From NCBI RefSeq assembly GCF_003285265.1, contig NZ_CP030239.1, forward strand, positions 2,004,501 to 2,068,500: a stretch of 64,000 nt of DNA, given 5' to 3'. Made by a program: the position numbers and the translations under genes. This stretch comes from Paracoccus mutanolyticus (GTDB taxonomy: Bacteria; Pseudomonadota; Alphaproteobacteria; Rhodobacterales; Rhodobacteraceae). The notes under the pieces were generated by a model that was not told where the DNA came from, made no database searches, and saw only the letters and a list, made by a program, of their open reading frames with translations. Below are positions 17,677 through 27,003 of the stretch, one piece after another (position 1 is the stretch's first letter; each line of letters starts with the position of its first letter).

Positions 17677-18786
17677 CTACGGGTCCCGGGCGGACGCCTC
17701 GGTTCCGGCCGTGGCCATCCGCAGCCGGCGCGACGGCGGCTCGGCCTCGGGGACGCCTTCCTGCGACAGCATGACGGCCACGGGCCGCAGCCAGGGGATG
17801 CGGGCGCAGACGATCATGACCGCGACCATGATCGGCACCGCCAGGAAGGTGCCGGCGATGCCCCAGACCGCGCCCCAGAAGGCCAGCGCCAGCACGATTC
17901 CAAAGGATGACAGCCGCAGCGTCTGGCCCAGCAGCATCGGGTCGAAGATGTTGCCGATGACGAAATGCACCACCGTCGTCAGGCTGCCCAGCGCCAGCGT
18001 GGTCGCCGGGTCGCCGGTCTGCGCCAGCACCATCGCCACGGTAACGACCGTCGCGATGATCGAGCCGAGCGTGGGGATGAAGTTCAGGATGAAGGTCAGC
18101 GTGGCGATGGCGCCCGCAAGCTCAAGCCCGGCGCCGCGAAAGATCAGCCAGATCAGCCCGGCGGTGACGGCGCTGATCCCGGTCTTGACCACCAGATAGC
18201 GGTTCACCCGCCGCATAATGGTGTGGACCGTGTCCAGCCAAAGCTGGGCGCGGGCCGGGTCGCCGGTCAGCCGCTCGACCTTGACAGGGAACCAGATCCG
18301 TTCGCTGAACATGAAGCCCACGAAGGTCAGGATCAGGACCGAGCCGGAAATCAGGTTCGACGCCTGCGACGCGGCCGAGCGGATCCAGCCCGCCACGTCG
18401 ATGTTGCCCAGGAAGGTCGCGATGTTTTCCTGCGCCTTGGGGCCCCAGCGTTCGCTAAGCGTGGCCAGCACCCGTTGCGCGCGGTCGGTATAGGCGATCG
18501 AGGTCGTCACCACCTCGTTGACCTGGCCCACCACCGTGGTCGCGGCCCAAAGGACGCCCACGGTGATGGCGATCAGCGCCAGCGTCGTTGCCAGCCAGTT
18601 GGGCACCTTCAGCCGCGCAAAGGCCGATATCGCATCCGATGTCAGCGAAAAGATGATGATGGCAAAGGCCAGGCAGACCAGGATGAAGCGCGCCTGCACC
18701 AGCAGCGCCAGAATCAGCCCAAAGGCGATGACCCCCAGAAAGCCGGTCTGCAACCGTTCGCTCAGCTGCGAGTCGCGTGCCTTCAA
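17677..18786 (-). CDS. AI-2E family transporter (PerM/TqsA-like membrane protein)
   Basis: A 369-residue polytopic inner-membrane protein of the AI-2E exporter (UPF0118) family. Hydrophobic helices are evident at FLGVIAFGLILALLVQA, LVCLAFAIIIFSL and WLATTLALIAITVGVLW. The family's C-terminal signature is GNIFDPMLLGQTLRLSSFGI, followed by FWGAVWGIAGTFLAVPIMV. The start is a TTG (frame MKARDSQLSER); no better start is visible. Members include the autoinducer exporter TqsA and Na+/H+ antiporters, so the substrate is open. It is convergent with the shikimate dehydrogenase and 51 bp downstream of gyrA. Confidence 0.85.
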   Translation of the reverse strand: MKARDSQLSERLQTGFLGVIAFGLILALLVQARFILVCLAFAIIIFSLTSDAISAFARLKVPNWLATTLALIAITVGVLWAATTVVGQVNEVVTTSIAYTDRAQRVLATLSERWGPKAQENIATFLGNIDVAGWIRSAASQASNLISGSVLILTFVGFMFSERIWFPVKVERLTGDPARAQLWLDTVHTIMRRVNRYLVVKTGISAVTAGLIWLIFRGAGLELAGAIATLTFILNFIPTLGSIIATVVTVAMVLAQTGDPATTLALGSLTTVVHFVIGNIFDPMLLGQTLRLSSFGIVLALAFWGAVWGIAGTFLAVPIMVAVMIVCARIPWLRPVAVMLSQEGVPEAEPPSRRLRMATAGTEASARDP

Positions 18787-18837
18787 TCCTGTCCCTCACG
18801 ATGCTGGCGGGACCGGGGCCGTCTGCCCCGGCGGTCC

Positions 18838-21557
18838 TTATGCCTCGGCCTCATCCTCGCCATTTTCGGCGATGCGGGCAACGGAAACCACCGTCTCGCC
18901 CTCTCCGGTATTGAAGACGCGCACGCCGCCGGCAGAGCGCGAACGGAAGCTGATCCCGTCGACAGGCACCCGGATCGACTGCCCGGTCGAGGTCGCCAGC
19001 ATGATCTGGTCGTCGCCTTCGACCGGGAAGCTTGCGACCAGTTCACCGCCACGCATGGCCTTGTCCATCGCCATCACGCCCTGGCCGCCGCGCCCGCGCA
19101 CCGGATAGTCGTGGCTGGAGCTGATCTTGCCCGAGCCCTTGGCGGTGATGGTCAGGATCAGGTCCTCGGCCGCCGACATCTCGGCATAGCGTTCCTGGGT
19201 CACGCTGCCCTCGGCCACGGCTTCCTCGTCCTCGTCCGCCTCGGCGCCGTCGTCCAGCGCACCGGCCACGGCGCGGCGCATCTTCAGATAGGCGGCGCGT
19301 TCCGCCGGGTCGGCCTCGAAATGTCGGATGACGGACATGCTGACCACGCGGTCGCCCTTGGCCAGCCGGATGCCCCGGACGCCGGTCGAATCGCGGCCCT
19401 TGAAGACCCGCACGTCGGTCGTCGGGAAGCGGATCGCGCGGCCCGCCGCCGTCACCAGCATCACGTCGTCGCCCGCCGTCGCCATGCGCACGCCGATCAG
19501 CTCGACCCCTTCGGGCAGCTTCATGGCGATCTTGCCGTTGCGCATGACATTGGCGAAGTCCGACAGCGCATTGCGCCGCACGTCGCCGTCCGAGGTGGCG
19601 AACACGACCTGATAGTCCTCCCAGTCCTTTTCGGGCGCATCGACCGGCATCAGTGCCGCGATGGAAACGCCCGGGTCGATCGGCAGGATGTTGACGATGG
19701 CCTTGCCCTTGGCGGTGCGCCCGCCCAGCGGCAGGCGCCAGGTCTTGAGCCGATAGACCATGCCGTCGGTGGTGAAGAACAGCAGTTCCGTATGCGTGTT
19801 GGCGACGAACAGCGTGGTCACCACGTCGTCTTCCTTGGTGGCCATGCCCGACAGGCCCTTGCCGCCGCGCCGCTGGCTGCGGAACTCGGCCAACGCGGTG
19901 CGCTTGATGTAGCCGCCCGAGGTGATGGTGACGACCATGTCCTCGCGCTCGATCAGGTCCTCGTCGTCCAGATCGCCCGCCCAGTCGGTGATCTCGGTCC
20001 GGCGCGGCACGGCGAACTGGCTGCGCACCTCGCGCAATTCGTCGCTGATGATCGCCATGATGCGGTCGCGCGACGCCAGGATCACCAGATAGTCGCGGAT
20101 CGACTCGGCCAGGGATTTCAGCTCGTCCGTGACCTCCTGCACACCCAGTTGCGTCAGGCGCTGCAGGCGCAGTTCCAGGATGGCGCGGGCCTGGGTCTCG
20201 GACAGGTTGTAGGTGCCATCCTCGTTCACGGGGTGCAGCGGGTCGTCGATCAGCCGCAGGTATTCGACGATCTCATGCGCCGGCCAGCGCCGCTCCATCA
20301 GGCGTGCCCGCGCCTCGGCCGCGTCGGCCGAGGACCGGATGGTGGCCACCACCTCGTCGACGTTCGACACCGCGACCGCCAGGCCGCACAGCACATGCGC
20401 CCGTTCGCGGGCGCGGCGCAGCTCATAGGCGGTGCGCCGCGCCACGACCTCTTCGCGGAAGGCGATGAAATGGGTCAGGAAGTCGCGCAGCGCCAGCTGT
20501 TCCGGCCGGCCGCCGTTCAGCGCCAGCATGTTGCAGCCAAAGCTGGTCTGCATGGCAGTAAAGCGGAACAGCTGGTTCAGCACCACCTCGGCCGTGGCGT
20601 CGCGCTTGAGTTCGATGACGACCCGCACGCCAAAGGGGTGGGGTTAATTCACGATCTGATGTCCTATCCTGTTCAGAATCGGAAGTGCTATCATCTTCCC
20701 GCGCTTTCTGGTCTCGGAGGCGCTGTTGCGCAAATCATCTGGCGGCCGCAGCTCCCCTTTCGCCGGGTCTTGGCGCGGATGACGACCGACCCGCGCCCTT
20801 CCAGATAGGCCTTGCGCGCGCCCGAGCGGCCCAGGATGATGCCGCCGGTCGGAAAGTCCGGGCCCGGGATGATGTCCAGCAGGCGTTCGGTCGGCAGATC
20901 GGGGTTGGCGATCAGTTCCAGCGTGGCGTCGATCACCTCGCCCAGGTTGTGAGGCGGGATGTTCGTCGCCATGCCCACGGCGATGCCGCCCGCGCCGTTG
21001 ACCAGCATGTTCGGAAAGCGCGCCGGCAGCACCGTCGGCTCGCGGTCCTTGCCGTCGTAGTTGTCCTGGAACTCGACCGTGTCCTTGTCGATGTCCATCA
21101 GCAGGTAGGCCGAGGGCTTGTCCATCCGCACCTCGGTATAGCGCATGGCCGCCGCGGAATCGCCGTCCATCGAGCCGAAGTTGCCCTGCCCGTCCAGCAG
21201 GGGCAGGGACATGGAAAAGTCCTGCGCCATCCGCACCAGCGCGTCATAGATCGCCGCGTCGCCGTGCGGGTGATACTTACCCATGACGTCGCCGACCGGG
21301 CGGGCCGACTTGCGATAGGGCTTGTCGTGGGTGTTGCCGGTTTCGTGCATGGCGAACAGGATGCGCCGGTGCACCGGCTTCAGCCCGTCGCGCAGGTCGG
21401 GAATGGCCCGGCTGACGATGACCGACATGGCGTAATCGAGATAGGACGAGCGCATTTCGCGCGCGATGTCGATGACCGGCCCGTCATGGGGCATGACGGC
21501 ACGCTCGGGCGTCCCGTTCTCTGCGGAATCGTCGTCGTTTTCGGGGGTATCAGCCAA
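18838..21557 (-). pseudogene. gyrA: DNA gyrase subunit A (interrupted by a short foreign segment)
   Basis: The A subunit of DNA gyrase, which introduces negative supercoils. The N-terminal part (21557 down to about 20763) has the breakage-reunion domain with catalytic Tyr in [10 protein letters not shown] and the quinolone-resistance region [20 protein letters not shown]. The C-terminal part (about 20631 to 18838) has the beta-pinwheel DNA-wrapping domain, including the GyrA-box QRRGGKG. Between them about 55 residues are missing and replaced by 131 bp of unrelated DNA with a stop codon. GyrA is essential, so the break is probably an assembly chimera. The start is a TTG ([10 protein letters not shown]). 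The acidic C-terminus is intact. Confidence 0.9.
20632..20762 (-). mobile_element. Foreign 131-bp segment with an IS-end-like sequence inside gyrA
   Basis: On the minus strand the segment contains GATTTGCGCAACAGCGCCTC (20717-20736), which resembles terminal inverted repeats of IS5-family (IS427-type) elements. It then has an open frame ending [16 protein letters not shown] and TAA, which looks like the last codons of another protein. It replaces about 165 bp of gyrA. No target duplication or transposase was found. It may be an IS fragment or a misjoined contig end. Confidence 0.5.
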
Positions 21558-21566
21558 AGGATCGCC

Positions 21567-21581
21567 TCAACATCTTGTTGA
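21567..21581. promoter_or_regulatory. Perfect inverted repeat upstream of gyrA
   Basis: TCAACA-TCT-TGTTGA lies 10 bases before the gyrA TTG start, close to where a ribosome site or promoter would be. It could be an operator or an RNA hairpin limiting initiation. No known regulator is recognised. Confidence 0.3.
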
Positions 21582-21639
21582 AACGCGGTCTATCCCATAC
21601 CAGCGGGCGGCGCAATCTTTCCGGGCCGGGAAAGCCCGT

Positions 21640-22125
21640 TCAGGCCAGCCCGCGCTGTCTGTCGCGCCCGCGCAGGCAGGCCAGCCACAGCGCGGCGAGC
21701 CCGGCCGAGCAGATCGCGTTCCAGCCCGCCATCGAAATGCCGAACAGGCTCCAGGCGACCTGGTCACAGCGCACGACGGGCGCGGCGTTGATCGCGGCCA
21801 GCAGGTCCTGCGTGGACATGGCGGCCAGGTTCGACACGCCCCCCGAACAGTGCTGCGGCCCGGCCCAAAGCTGCATCTCGACCCCGGCGTGATAGACGGC
21901 CAGACCGAAGGCCGCCAGCGCCGCGACCAGCCCCAGTGCCGCCAGCCAGCGCCGCCAGCCCAGCACCGCGACCAGCGCGCCGGCCACCGCGGCGGCCAGA
22001 TGCGGCCAGCGCTGCAGGATGCACAGCTCGCAGGGCGCATAGCCCGCCGCCTGGAACCCCAGAGCCGCCGCCAGCAGCAGCGCCGAGCCGGCGCCCGCGG
22101 CCATTCCCATCTGTCTTGGTGTCAT
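21640..22125 (-). CDS. dsbB: Disulfide bond formation protein B (DsbB family)
   Basis: A 161-residue inner-membrane protein that reoxidises periplasmic DsbA and passes electrons to ubiquinone. The first Cys pair is in APCELCILQRWPH near residue 40. The second periplasmic loop has Cys in QHCSGGVSN and in VVRCDQVAW. Four hydrophobic helices are present. The start at 22125 (MTPRQMGMAAG) is chosen because the longer frame is not hydrophobic and would overlap dedA. It lies 8 bases downstream of dedA, so the two are an operon. Confidence 0.88.
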   Translation of the reverse strand: MTPRQMGMAAGAGSALLLAAALGFQAAGYAPCELCILQRWPHLAAAVAGALVAVLGWRRWLAALGLVAALAAFGLAVYHAGVEMQLWAGPQHCSGGVSNLAAMSTQDLLAAINAAPVVRCDQVAWSLFGISMAGWNAICSAGLAALWLACLRGRDRQRGLA

Positions 22126-22133
22126 CGCAGCCC

Positions 22134-22730
22134 TCAATGCGGTTTCCAGCGGATCACCCGCCACAGATAGATCGCGACCACCGCCACGATCACCAGCTTG
22201 GACAGCGGATCGACGTAATCGGCGACCAGCGCATAGTTTTCGTGCAGCACCAGCCCCGCGACGGTCAGCACCCCCGTCCACAGCGCCGAGCCCAGGACGG
22301 TATAAAGCAGGAAGCGCCAGAACGGCATGTTCGACAGCCCCGCCGGGACCGAGATCAGCGTGCGGATCGCCGGGATCATGCGGCCGAAGAACACCGCCGC
22401 CGCGCCGTGGCGCTGGAACCAGTCCCGCGCATTGTCGATGTCCGAGGGCGCCAGCGTCAGCAGCCGGCCGTGGCGAGCGGCGAAACGCTTCAGCCGCGCC
22501 TCGCCGATGGCGCGGCCCAGATAGTACCAGGCCAGCGTTCCCAGGACCGAACCCAGCGTGCCGACCAGGATGGTCAGGGCCAAAGACAGGTCGCCCCGAC
22601 CGGCCAGGAACCCGGCCAGCGGCATGATGACCTCGGAAGGGATCGGCGGAAAGATGTTCTCGGCCACCATCAGCAGGAAGACCCCCAGATAGCCCCAGCC
22701 CTCGATCGTCGAGACCACCCAGTCGAACAT
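22134..22730 (-). CDS. DedA family membrane protein
   Basis: A 198-residue DedA/SNARE-associated (VTT-domain) membrane protein. The family motifs are NIFPPIPSEVIMPLAGF near residue 25 and FFGRMIPAIRTLISVPAGL near residue 115, with the conserved Glu and Arg residues. Members act as lipid flippases or help maintain membrane potential and drug resistance. It is an inner-membrane protein, first gene of the dedA-dsbB pair, divergent from the zinc peptidase gene. Confidence 0.92.
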   Translation of the reverse strand: MFDWVVSTIEGWGYLGVFLLMVAENIFPPIPSEVIMPLAGFLAGRGDLSLALTILVGTLGSVLGTLAWYYLGRAIGEARLKRFAARHGRLLTLAPSDIDNARDWFQRHGAAAVFFGRMIPAIRTLISVPAGLSNMPFWRFLLYTVLGSALWTGVLTVAGLVLHENYALVADYVDPLSKLVIVAVVAIYLWRVIRWKPH

Positions 22731-22860
22731 TGCTTCCCCTCGCTTGGCCGCAGGCGCTTGCTGGACGCCGGGGTCGGAACTGTCAAGGCCGCGAAACGGT
22801 TGCGGGATGGCGCAATCGCGTTATCACATCGTGACAGGCCGTTACGTGGGAGGGCGGATC

Positions 22861-23712
22861 ATGGAATGGCGGGGCAGGCGGGGCAGCCGGAACGTCGAGG
22901 ACCGGCGCGGCATGGGACGCGCGGGGGCCGCGGGCGGCGTCGGCATCGTGGGCATGCTGGCGATCCTGGCGGTGGGCTATTTCTTCGGCATCGACATCTC
23001 GCCCATGGTGGGCGGGCTGGACGACGGCGGCCAGCCTGGCCAGCCGCGCGAGCTGACCCCCGAGGAACAGGAGGTCGGCCAGTTCGTCAGCGTCGTGCTG
23101 GCCGATACCGAGGAGGTCTGGGCCAGCATCCTGCCGGCGCAGGCCGGCGTCGATTACGTCGCGCCGCAGCTGGTGATGTTCTCGGGGATCGACAGTTCGG
23201 CCTGCGGCACGGCGCAATCGGCGATGGGACCGTTCTATTGCCCGAACGACCGGACGGTCTATCTGGACACCGATTTCTTCCGGACGATGCAGACCCGGAT
23301 GGACGCGGGCGGCGATTTCGCCTTTGCCTATGTCATCGCGCACGAGGTCGGCCACCATGTCCAGAACCAGCTGGGCATCCTGGGCCAGACCATGCAGGCC
23401 CGCCAGCAATCCAGCCAGGCGGACGCGAACCGCATCTCGGTCATGACCGAGTTGCAGGCCGACTGCTTCGCCGGCATCTGGGCGCGCCAGGCTAACGAGA
23501 TGTTCGGCACCCTCCAGCCCGGTGACATCGAGGAGGCGATGAACGCCGCCGCCGCCGTGGGCGACGACCGGCTGATGGAAAAGGCGGGCCGCGCGCCCAT
23601 GCGCGACAGCTTTACCCACGGCTCGTCGGCCGAGCGGCAGGAATGGTTCGACCGCGGCTTCAACTCGGGCGAACTGGCGCAGTGCAACACCTTCAAGGCG
23701 GCGGGGCTGTAG
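22861..23712 (+). CDS. Neutral zinc metallopeptidase (YpfJ family)
   Basis: A 283-residue protein of the YpfJ/KPN_02809 zinc metallopeptidase family. The N-terminal opening MEWRGRRGSRNVEDRRG is a family signature. One membrane helix follows (GGVGIVGMLAILAVGYFFG), so the rest is probably periplasmic. The zinc-binding HEVGHH motif lies near residue 160, with a downstream ELQADCFAG supplying a further ligand. The start at 22861 is preferred over an upstream ATG because of GGGAGGGCGG and the conserved opening. The substrate is unknown. Confidence 0.92.
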   Translation: MEWRGRRGSRNVEDRRGMGRAGAAGGVGIVGMLAILAVGYFFGIDISPMVGGLDDGGQPGQPRELTPEEQEVGQFVSVVLADTEEVWASILPAQAGVDYVAPQLVMFSGIDSSACGTAQSAMGPFYCPNDRTVYLDTDFFRTMQTRMDAGGDFAFAYVIAHEVGHHVQNQLGILGQTMQARQQSSQADANRISVMTELQADCFAGIWARQANEMFGTLQPGDIEEAMNAAAAVGDDRLMEKAGRAPMRDSFTHGSSAERQEWFDRGFNSGELAQCNTFKAAGL

Positions 23713-23736
23713 CGGCCCCCACATTACGCGCCATCG

Positions 23737-23925
23737 TCACGGCCGTTGCAGATGCATCCCGCGCGGCCGGTCCATGGTGGCCCAGTCGGGCCACAGGTCG
23801 AAATGCTGCATTCCCGCGATGGCGACGCAGGCCGCGACCACCGCAAGCACCAGCTTGACCCGTTTGGCGCTGGGCGGGTTCCGCGCCCAGCGGGAGGCCC
23901 GCAGCAGCCAGATGAGGTTGTTCAT
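23737..23925 (-). CDS. Small single-helix membrane protein, conserved in Rhodobacteraceae
   Basis: A 62-residue protein beginning MNNLIWLLRASRWARNPPS, then one membrane helix (VKLVLAVVAACVAIAGM) and a short tail with HFDLWPDW. I recall similar small proteins in related genomes but no assigned function. It is convergent with the zinc peptidase and divergent from the COQ10-like gene. A start three codons upstream (23934) is also possible. Confidence 0.65.
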   Translation of the reverse strand: MNNLIWLLRASRWARNPPSAKRVKLVLAVVAACVAIAGMQHFDLWPDWATMDRPRGMHLQRP

Positions 23926-23979
23926 ATGGTCCATACCCTATAGTGCTGCCCGAAACGGAAATCGCCCCGGGACCACGTC

Positions 23980-24441
23980 TTGCCTCAGCACAGCGACAGC
24001 CGCATCCTGCCCTATACCGCCGACCAGATGTATGCGCTGGTCGCCGACATCGAAAGATACCCCGAGTTCCTGCCCTGGAACAGCGCCGCCCGCATCCGCG
24101 CCCGCACCTCCGGGCCCGAGGGCAGCGAGGTGGTCGAGGCCGACCTGGTCATCAGCTTCAAGGTGTTTCGCGAACGCTTCGGGTCGCGCGTCACCCTGTG
24201 GCCGGACCGGAAGCGCATCGACACCGAATATCTGGACGGCCCGTTCCGCTATCTGAAAAGCGGCTGGAGCTTTGCCGACCTGCCTGCGCCGGAAACGGGC
24301 TGCAAGGTCGATTTCTTCGTCGACTTCGAGTTTCGCAACGCCATCCTCGGCAAGGTGATCGGCGTCGTCTTCGGCGAGGCGATGACGCGCATCGTCCGCG
24401 CCTTCGAGGACCGCGCCCGCGCGCTTTACGGCGCCGGCTGA
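23980..24441 (+). CDS. Coenzyme Q-binding protein COQ10 / RatA family (START fold)
   Basis: A 153-residue polyketide-cyclase/START-fold protein. The family signature is LPYTADQMYALVADIERYPEFLPW near residues 10-33 (split here for length), then VFRERFGSRVTLWP and the C-terminal IGVVFGEAMTRIVRAFEDRA. In mitochondria and alphaproteobacteria COQ10 binds ubiquinone and aids respiratory function. The alternative database name 'RatA toxin' comes from an E. coli homologue and is not supported here. The best start is a TTG at 23980 giving MPQHSDSR; no in-frame ATG lies nearby. Confidence 0.85.
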   Translation: MPQHSDSRILPYTADQMYALVADIERYPEFLPWNSAARIRARTSGPEGSEVVEADLVISFKVFRERFGSRVTLWPDRKRIDTEYLDGPFRYLKSGWSFADLPAPETGCKVDFFVDFEFRNAILGKVIGVVFGEAMTRIVRAFEDRARALYGAG

Positions 24442-24448
24442 GGGCAGG

Positions 24449-25051
24449 CTAGATGTGCCGGGCGGCCTGCCAGACCTCGTATTCCCGGGCCAGCGCCTTG
24501 CGGGCCAGGGCCTCGGTCTCGGGGGAAAGCTCGGTCGTTGCCGGGGGGGAGGCATTGGCGCGTTCCAGCGTGACGGGTGTGCCCAGCCGGTCCGACAGGA
24601 AGTCGAGCGCGAGGTCCATCGCCTCGTAGCGATAGACGTGGCGGACTGCGATCCGGTCATCGTGGTCGGTCAGGAAGGCCGACTGCCGGCCCAGACGCGC
24701 ATAGGCCGGGCGGCGTCCTTCGGACAGGTAGTCGCGCACGAAGCGGTCGAAGCTGACTGTGGCGGTGCTGTTTTCATGCCCGATCAGGTCGTCGCGCAGG
24801 CGAAAGCGATACCAGCTGCGCAGCCAGTCCAGCGGTTCGCGCACCACGGCCATGCTTTCGAATTCCGGCCCCCGCAGGGGGGCGAGCAGCGGCTTGATCC
24901 GGTTCAGATACTGGCGGTGGGTCAGGTGCTTGATCTCGGGCCGGGCGCGAAAGGCGATCTCGGCCCGCGGCGCAAGCGCCTGTTCCAGCGCGGTCGTCCC
25001 GGTCTTGGGGATCGACAGCAGCACGAGCCGCGGTTGGATGAAGATCAGCAT
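24449..25051 (-). CDS. Sulfotransferase-like P-loop protein
   Basis: A 200-residue protein with an N-terminal nucleotide loop LLSIPKTGTTALEQAL, matching the PAPS-binding loop of sulfotransferases. A second conserved stretch, VVREPLDWLRSWYRFRLRDD, matches the 3'-phosphate-binding region. Homologues in Rhodobacteraceae are often labelled gamma-glutamyl kinase, which is not supported by any visible motif. It is cytoplasmic and convergent with the COQ10-like gene. The substrate is unknown. Confidence 0.75.
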   Translation of the reverse strand: MLIFIQPRLVLLSIPKTGTTALEQALAPRAEIAFRARPEIKHLTHRQYLNRIKPLLAPLRGPEFESMAVVREPLDWLRSWYRFRLRDDLIGHENSTATVSFDRFVRDYLSEGRRPAYARLGRQSAFLTDHDDRIAVRHVYRYEAMDLALDFLSDRLGTPVTLERANASPPATTELSPETEALARKALAREYEVWQAARHI

Positions 25052-25239
25052 GATGCGCCCGGTGTCCGTGGTTCACCCGCGCGGCTTAGCGCGGGAGGGC
25101 GGCGCGCTTCAACCTGAAACGGCAACCGTCGCGGTGGTCGGCGGCATCGGCATGGGTATTGGGAAAACGGTGAAGACCGCAGACCGGGTGCAACTTTTCC
25201 CCGCCCTGCGCGTAGGGATGCGTCATCATGGAGGAAGCC

Positions 25240-25446
25240 ATGATCGAGCTGTTCTTCGTCGCCTGCCTGATCGCCGAGCCGCGCGTCTGCCACGACCACA
25301 GCCTGCTTTTCGTCGAACAGAACGGGCTGTTCACCTGCATGTTGCAGGGCCAGAACGAACTGGCCCGCTGGGTGGCCGCGCATCCGCGCGAGCGCGTGCG
25401 GGAATGGAAATGCCGCTATGCGCGCGAGGGCGGTGAGGAGGCCTGA
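25240..25446 (+). CDS. Conserved hypothetical small protein
   Basis: A 68-residue protein, MIELFFVACLIAEPRVCHDH at the start, with three further features: two Cys in the first and second thirds, an EL-RWVAAHP segment, and a basic end with a third Cys (EWKCRY). It looks like a short secreted or membrane-associated protein of Rhodobacteraceae of unknown function. The start at 25240 is chosen because GGAGGAAGCC lies directly before it; an ATG 12 bases upstream is possible. Confidence 0.65.
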   Translation: MIELFFVACLIAEPRVCHDHSLLFVEQNGLFTCMLQGQNELARWVAAHPRERVREWKCRYAREGGEEA

Positions 25447-25524
25447 CAGGGCGCCGCCCGTTCTGCGCCCATGGCGGGGGGCGGGCAGCCGGCGGGATGG
25501 CTGGTGCCCGCCGGCCCGGAGGGC

Positions 25525-26814
25525 TTAGCGCCGTCCCGCCTCCAGCGCGTCCTCGAAGGTGCGCAGGCCCGTCACCGGGGACTGGACCAGCACCGCCATG
25601 TTGCCGGGTTTGTGCTGGTTCTTGTACATCTTCATGTGCGCGGCGGGAATTTCGGCCCAGGGGAACACCTCGGACATGCAGGGATCGAGCCGGCGTTCCA
25701 GCATCAGCTTGTTCGCGGCGCTGGCCTGCTTCAGGTGGGCGAAGTGGCTGCCTTGCAGGCGCTTCTGGTGCATCCACATGTAGCGCACGTCGAAGGTGCA
25801 GTTGAACCCGGTGGTGCCGGCGCAGATCACCACCATGCCGCCCTTCTTGCAGACGAAGGTCGAAACCGGGAAGGTCGCCTCGCCCGGGTGTTCAAAGACG
25901 ATGTCGACGTTGTTGCCCTTGCCGGTGATGTCCCAGATCGCCTTGCCGAAACGGCGCACCTCGTTGAACCAGTCCTTGTATTCGGGCGTGTTCACCTTGG
26001 GCAGCTGGCCCCAGCAGTTGAACTCCTTGCGGTTGATGACGCCTTTCGCGCCCAGGCCCATGACGAAGTCGCGCTTGTCCTCTTCGCTGATGACGCCGAT
26101 GGCATTGCCGCCGGCGGCGTTCACCAGCTGGATCGCATAGGACCCGAGGCCCCCCGAGGCGCCCCAGACCAGCACGTTCATGCCCGGTTTCAGTTCGTGC
26201 GGCTCGTGCCCGAAGAGCATCCGGTAGGCGGTGGCCAGCGTCAGCGTATAGCAGGCCGATTCCTCCCAGGTCAGGTGGCGGGGACGGCGCATCAGCTGCT
26301 GGGCCTGGACGCGGGTGAACTGGGCGAAGCTGCCGTCCGGCGTCTCATAGCCCCAGATGCGCTGGCTGGGCGAATACATCGGGTCGCCGCCGTTGCATTC
26401 CTCGTCGTTGCCGTCGTCCTGGTTGCAATGGACGACGACCTCGTCCCCGACCTTCCAGTTCTTGACCTTGTCGCCCACCGCCCAGACGATCCCCGAGGCG
26501 TCCGAGCCCGCGATGTGATAGGGCGCGCCATGGCCGTCGAAGGGGCTGATCGGCACGCCGAGCCCGGCCCAGATGCCGTTGTAGTTGACGCCCGCCGCCA
26601 TCACCAGGACCAGCACCTCGTTGCTGTCGATCGAGGGCGTTTCCACCACTTCGATCTGCATGGCCTTGTCGGGTTCGCCATGGCGTTCGCGCCGGATCGC
26701 CCAAGCGTACATCTGCTTGGGGACGTAGCCCAGGGGGGGCATCTCGCCGATCTCGTAGAGATCCTTTTGCGGCGCATCGTAGGGTGCAATGCTGGTCGGT
26801 GCGTCGAGGGCCAT
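25525..26814 (-). CDS. ccr: Crotonyl-CoA carboxylase/reductase
   Basis: A 429-residue medium-chain dehydrogenase/reductase that carboxylates and reduces crotonyl-CoA to ethylmalonyl-CoA with NADPH and CO2. It is the key step of the ethylmalonyl-CoA pathway for acetate assimilation. Visible: MYAWAIRRERHGEPDKAMQ, the NADPH-binding VLVWGASGGLGSYAIQLV, IFEHPGE-type VFEHPGEATFPVS, and DVRYMWMHQKRLQGSHF. The start at 26814 (MALDAPTSIAP) follows ACAGGAGAAGCGG. Its upstream region shares a 15-bp motif with ecm. The pathway partner ecm lies 20 kb away, across the accessory block. Confidence 0.96.
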   Translation of the reverse strand: MALDAPTSIAPYDAPQKDLYEIGEMPPLGYVPKQMYAWAIRRERHGEPDKAMQIEVVETPSIDSNEVLVLVMAAGVNYNGIWAGLGVPISPFDGHGAPYHIAGSDASGIVWAVGDKVKNWKVGDEVVVHCNQDDGNDEECNGGDPMYSPSQRIWGYETPDGSFAQFTRVQAQQLMRRPRHLTWEESACYTLTLATAYRMLFGHEPHELKPGMNVLVWGASGGLGSYAIQLVNAAGGNAIGVISEEDKRDFVMGLGAKGVINRKEFNCWGQLPKVNTPEYKDWFNEVRRFGKAIWDITGKGNNVDIVFEHPGEATFPVSTFVCKKGGMVVICAGTTGFNCTFDVRYMWMHQKRLQGSHFAHLKQASAANKLMLERRLDPCMSEVFPWAEIPAAHMKMYKNQHKPGNMAVLVQSPVTGLRTFEDALEAGRR

Positions 26815-26879
26815 CCGCTTCTCCTGTCTTGCCGCGATGCAGAATCGGGCTTGCAATGAGGGTATGGTTAGCTGGTGCA

Positions 26880-26894
26880 GCGCAACATTGCAAC
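26880..26894 (-). promoter_or_regulatory. Candidate ethylmalonyl-CoA pathway regulatory site upstream of ccr
   Basis: Read towards ccr, the sequence GTTGCAATGTTGCGC continues with TGC, giving GCAATGTTGCGCTGC. Upstream of ecm, in the same orientation to the gene, is GCAATGTTACGCTAC: 13 of 15 identical. A second ATTGTGCGCAAT-like dyad lies near 26907. Such TTGC/GCAA elements are typical of the short-chain fatty acyl-CoA (RamB/PccR) regulator family. The regulator itself is not in the window. Confidence 0.5.
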
Positions 26895-27003
26895 AGTTTG
26901 ACGACGATTGTGCGCAATAATATGACCCATCGGCGCTTTTGTAGCCGCGACGCAGAAACGTCGAGAGGCGGCGCGGGCAGGCGCGGCCGCCGTCCGGAGC
27001 GTC

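Noticed and set aside
17965..20808. 947-codon open frame on the plus strand
   Set aside because: It is antisense to the AI-2E transporter gene and gyrA, both with strong family motifs. Long antisense frames are expected at this GC content.
23980..24441. RatA-type toxin of a toxin-antitoxin pair
   Set aside because: The protein fits the COQ10/START family, and the neighbouring genes offer no antitoxin partner. The toxin label is inherited from an E. coli name.
24449..25051. Gamma-glutamyl kinase (proline synthesis)
   Set aside because: The amino acid kinase motifs are absent; the P-loop and second motif match sulfotransferases.
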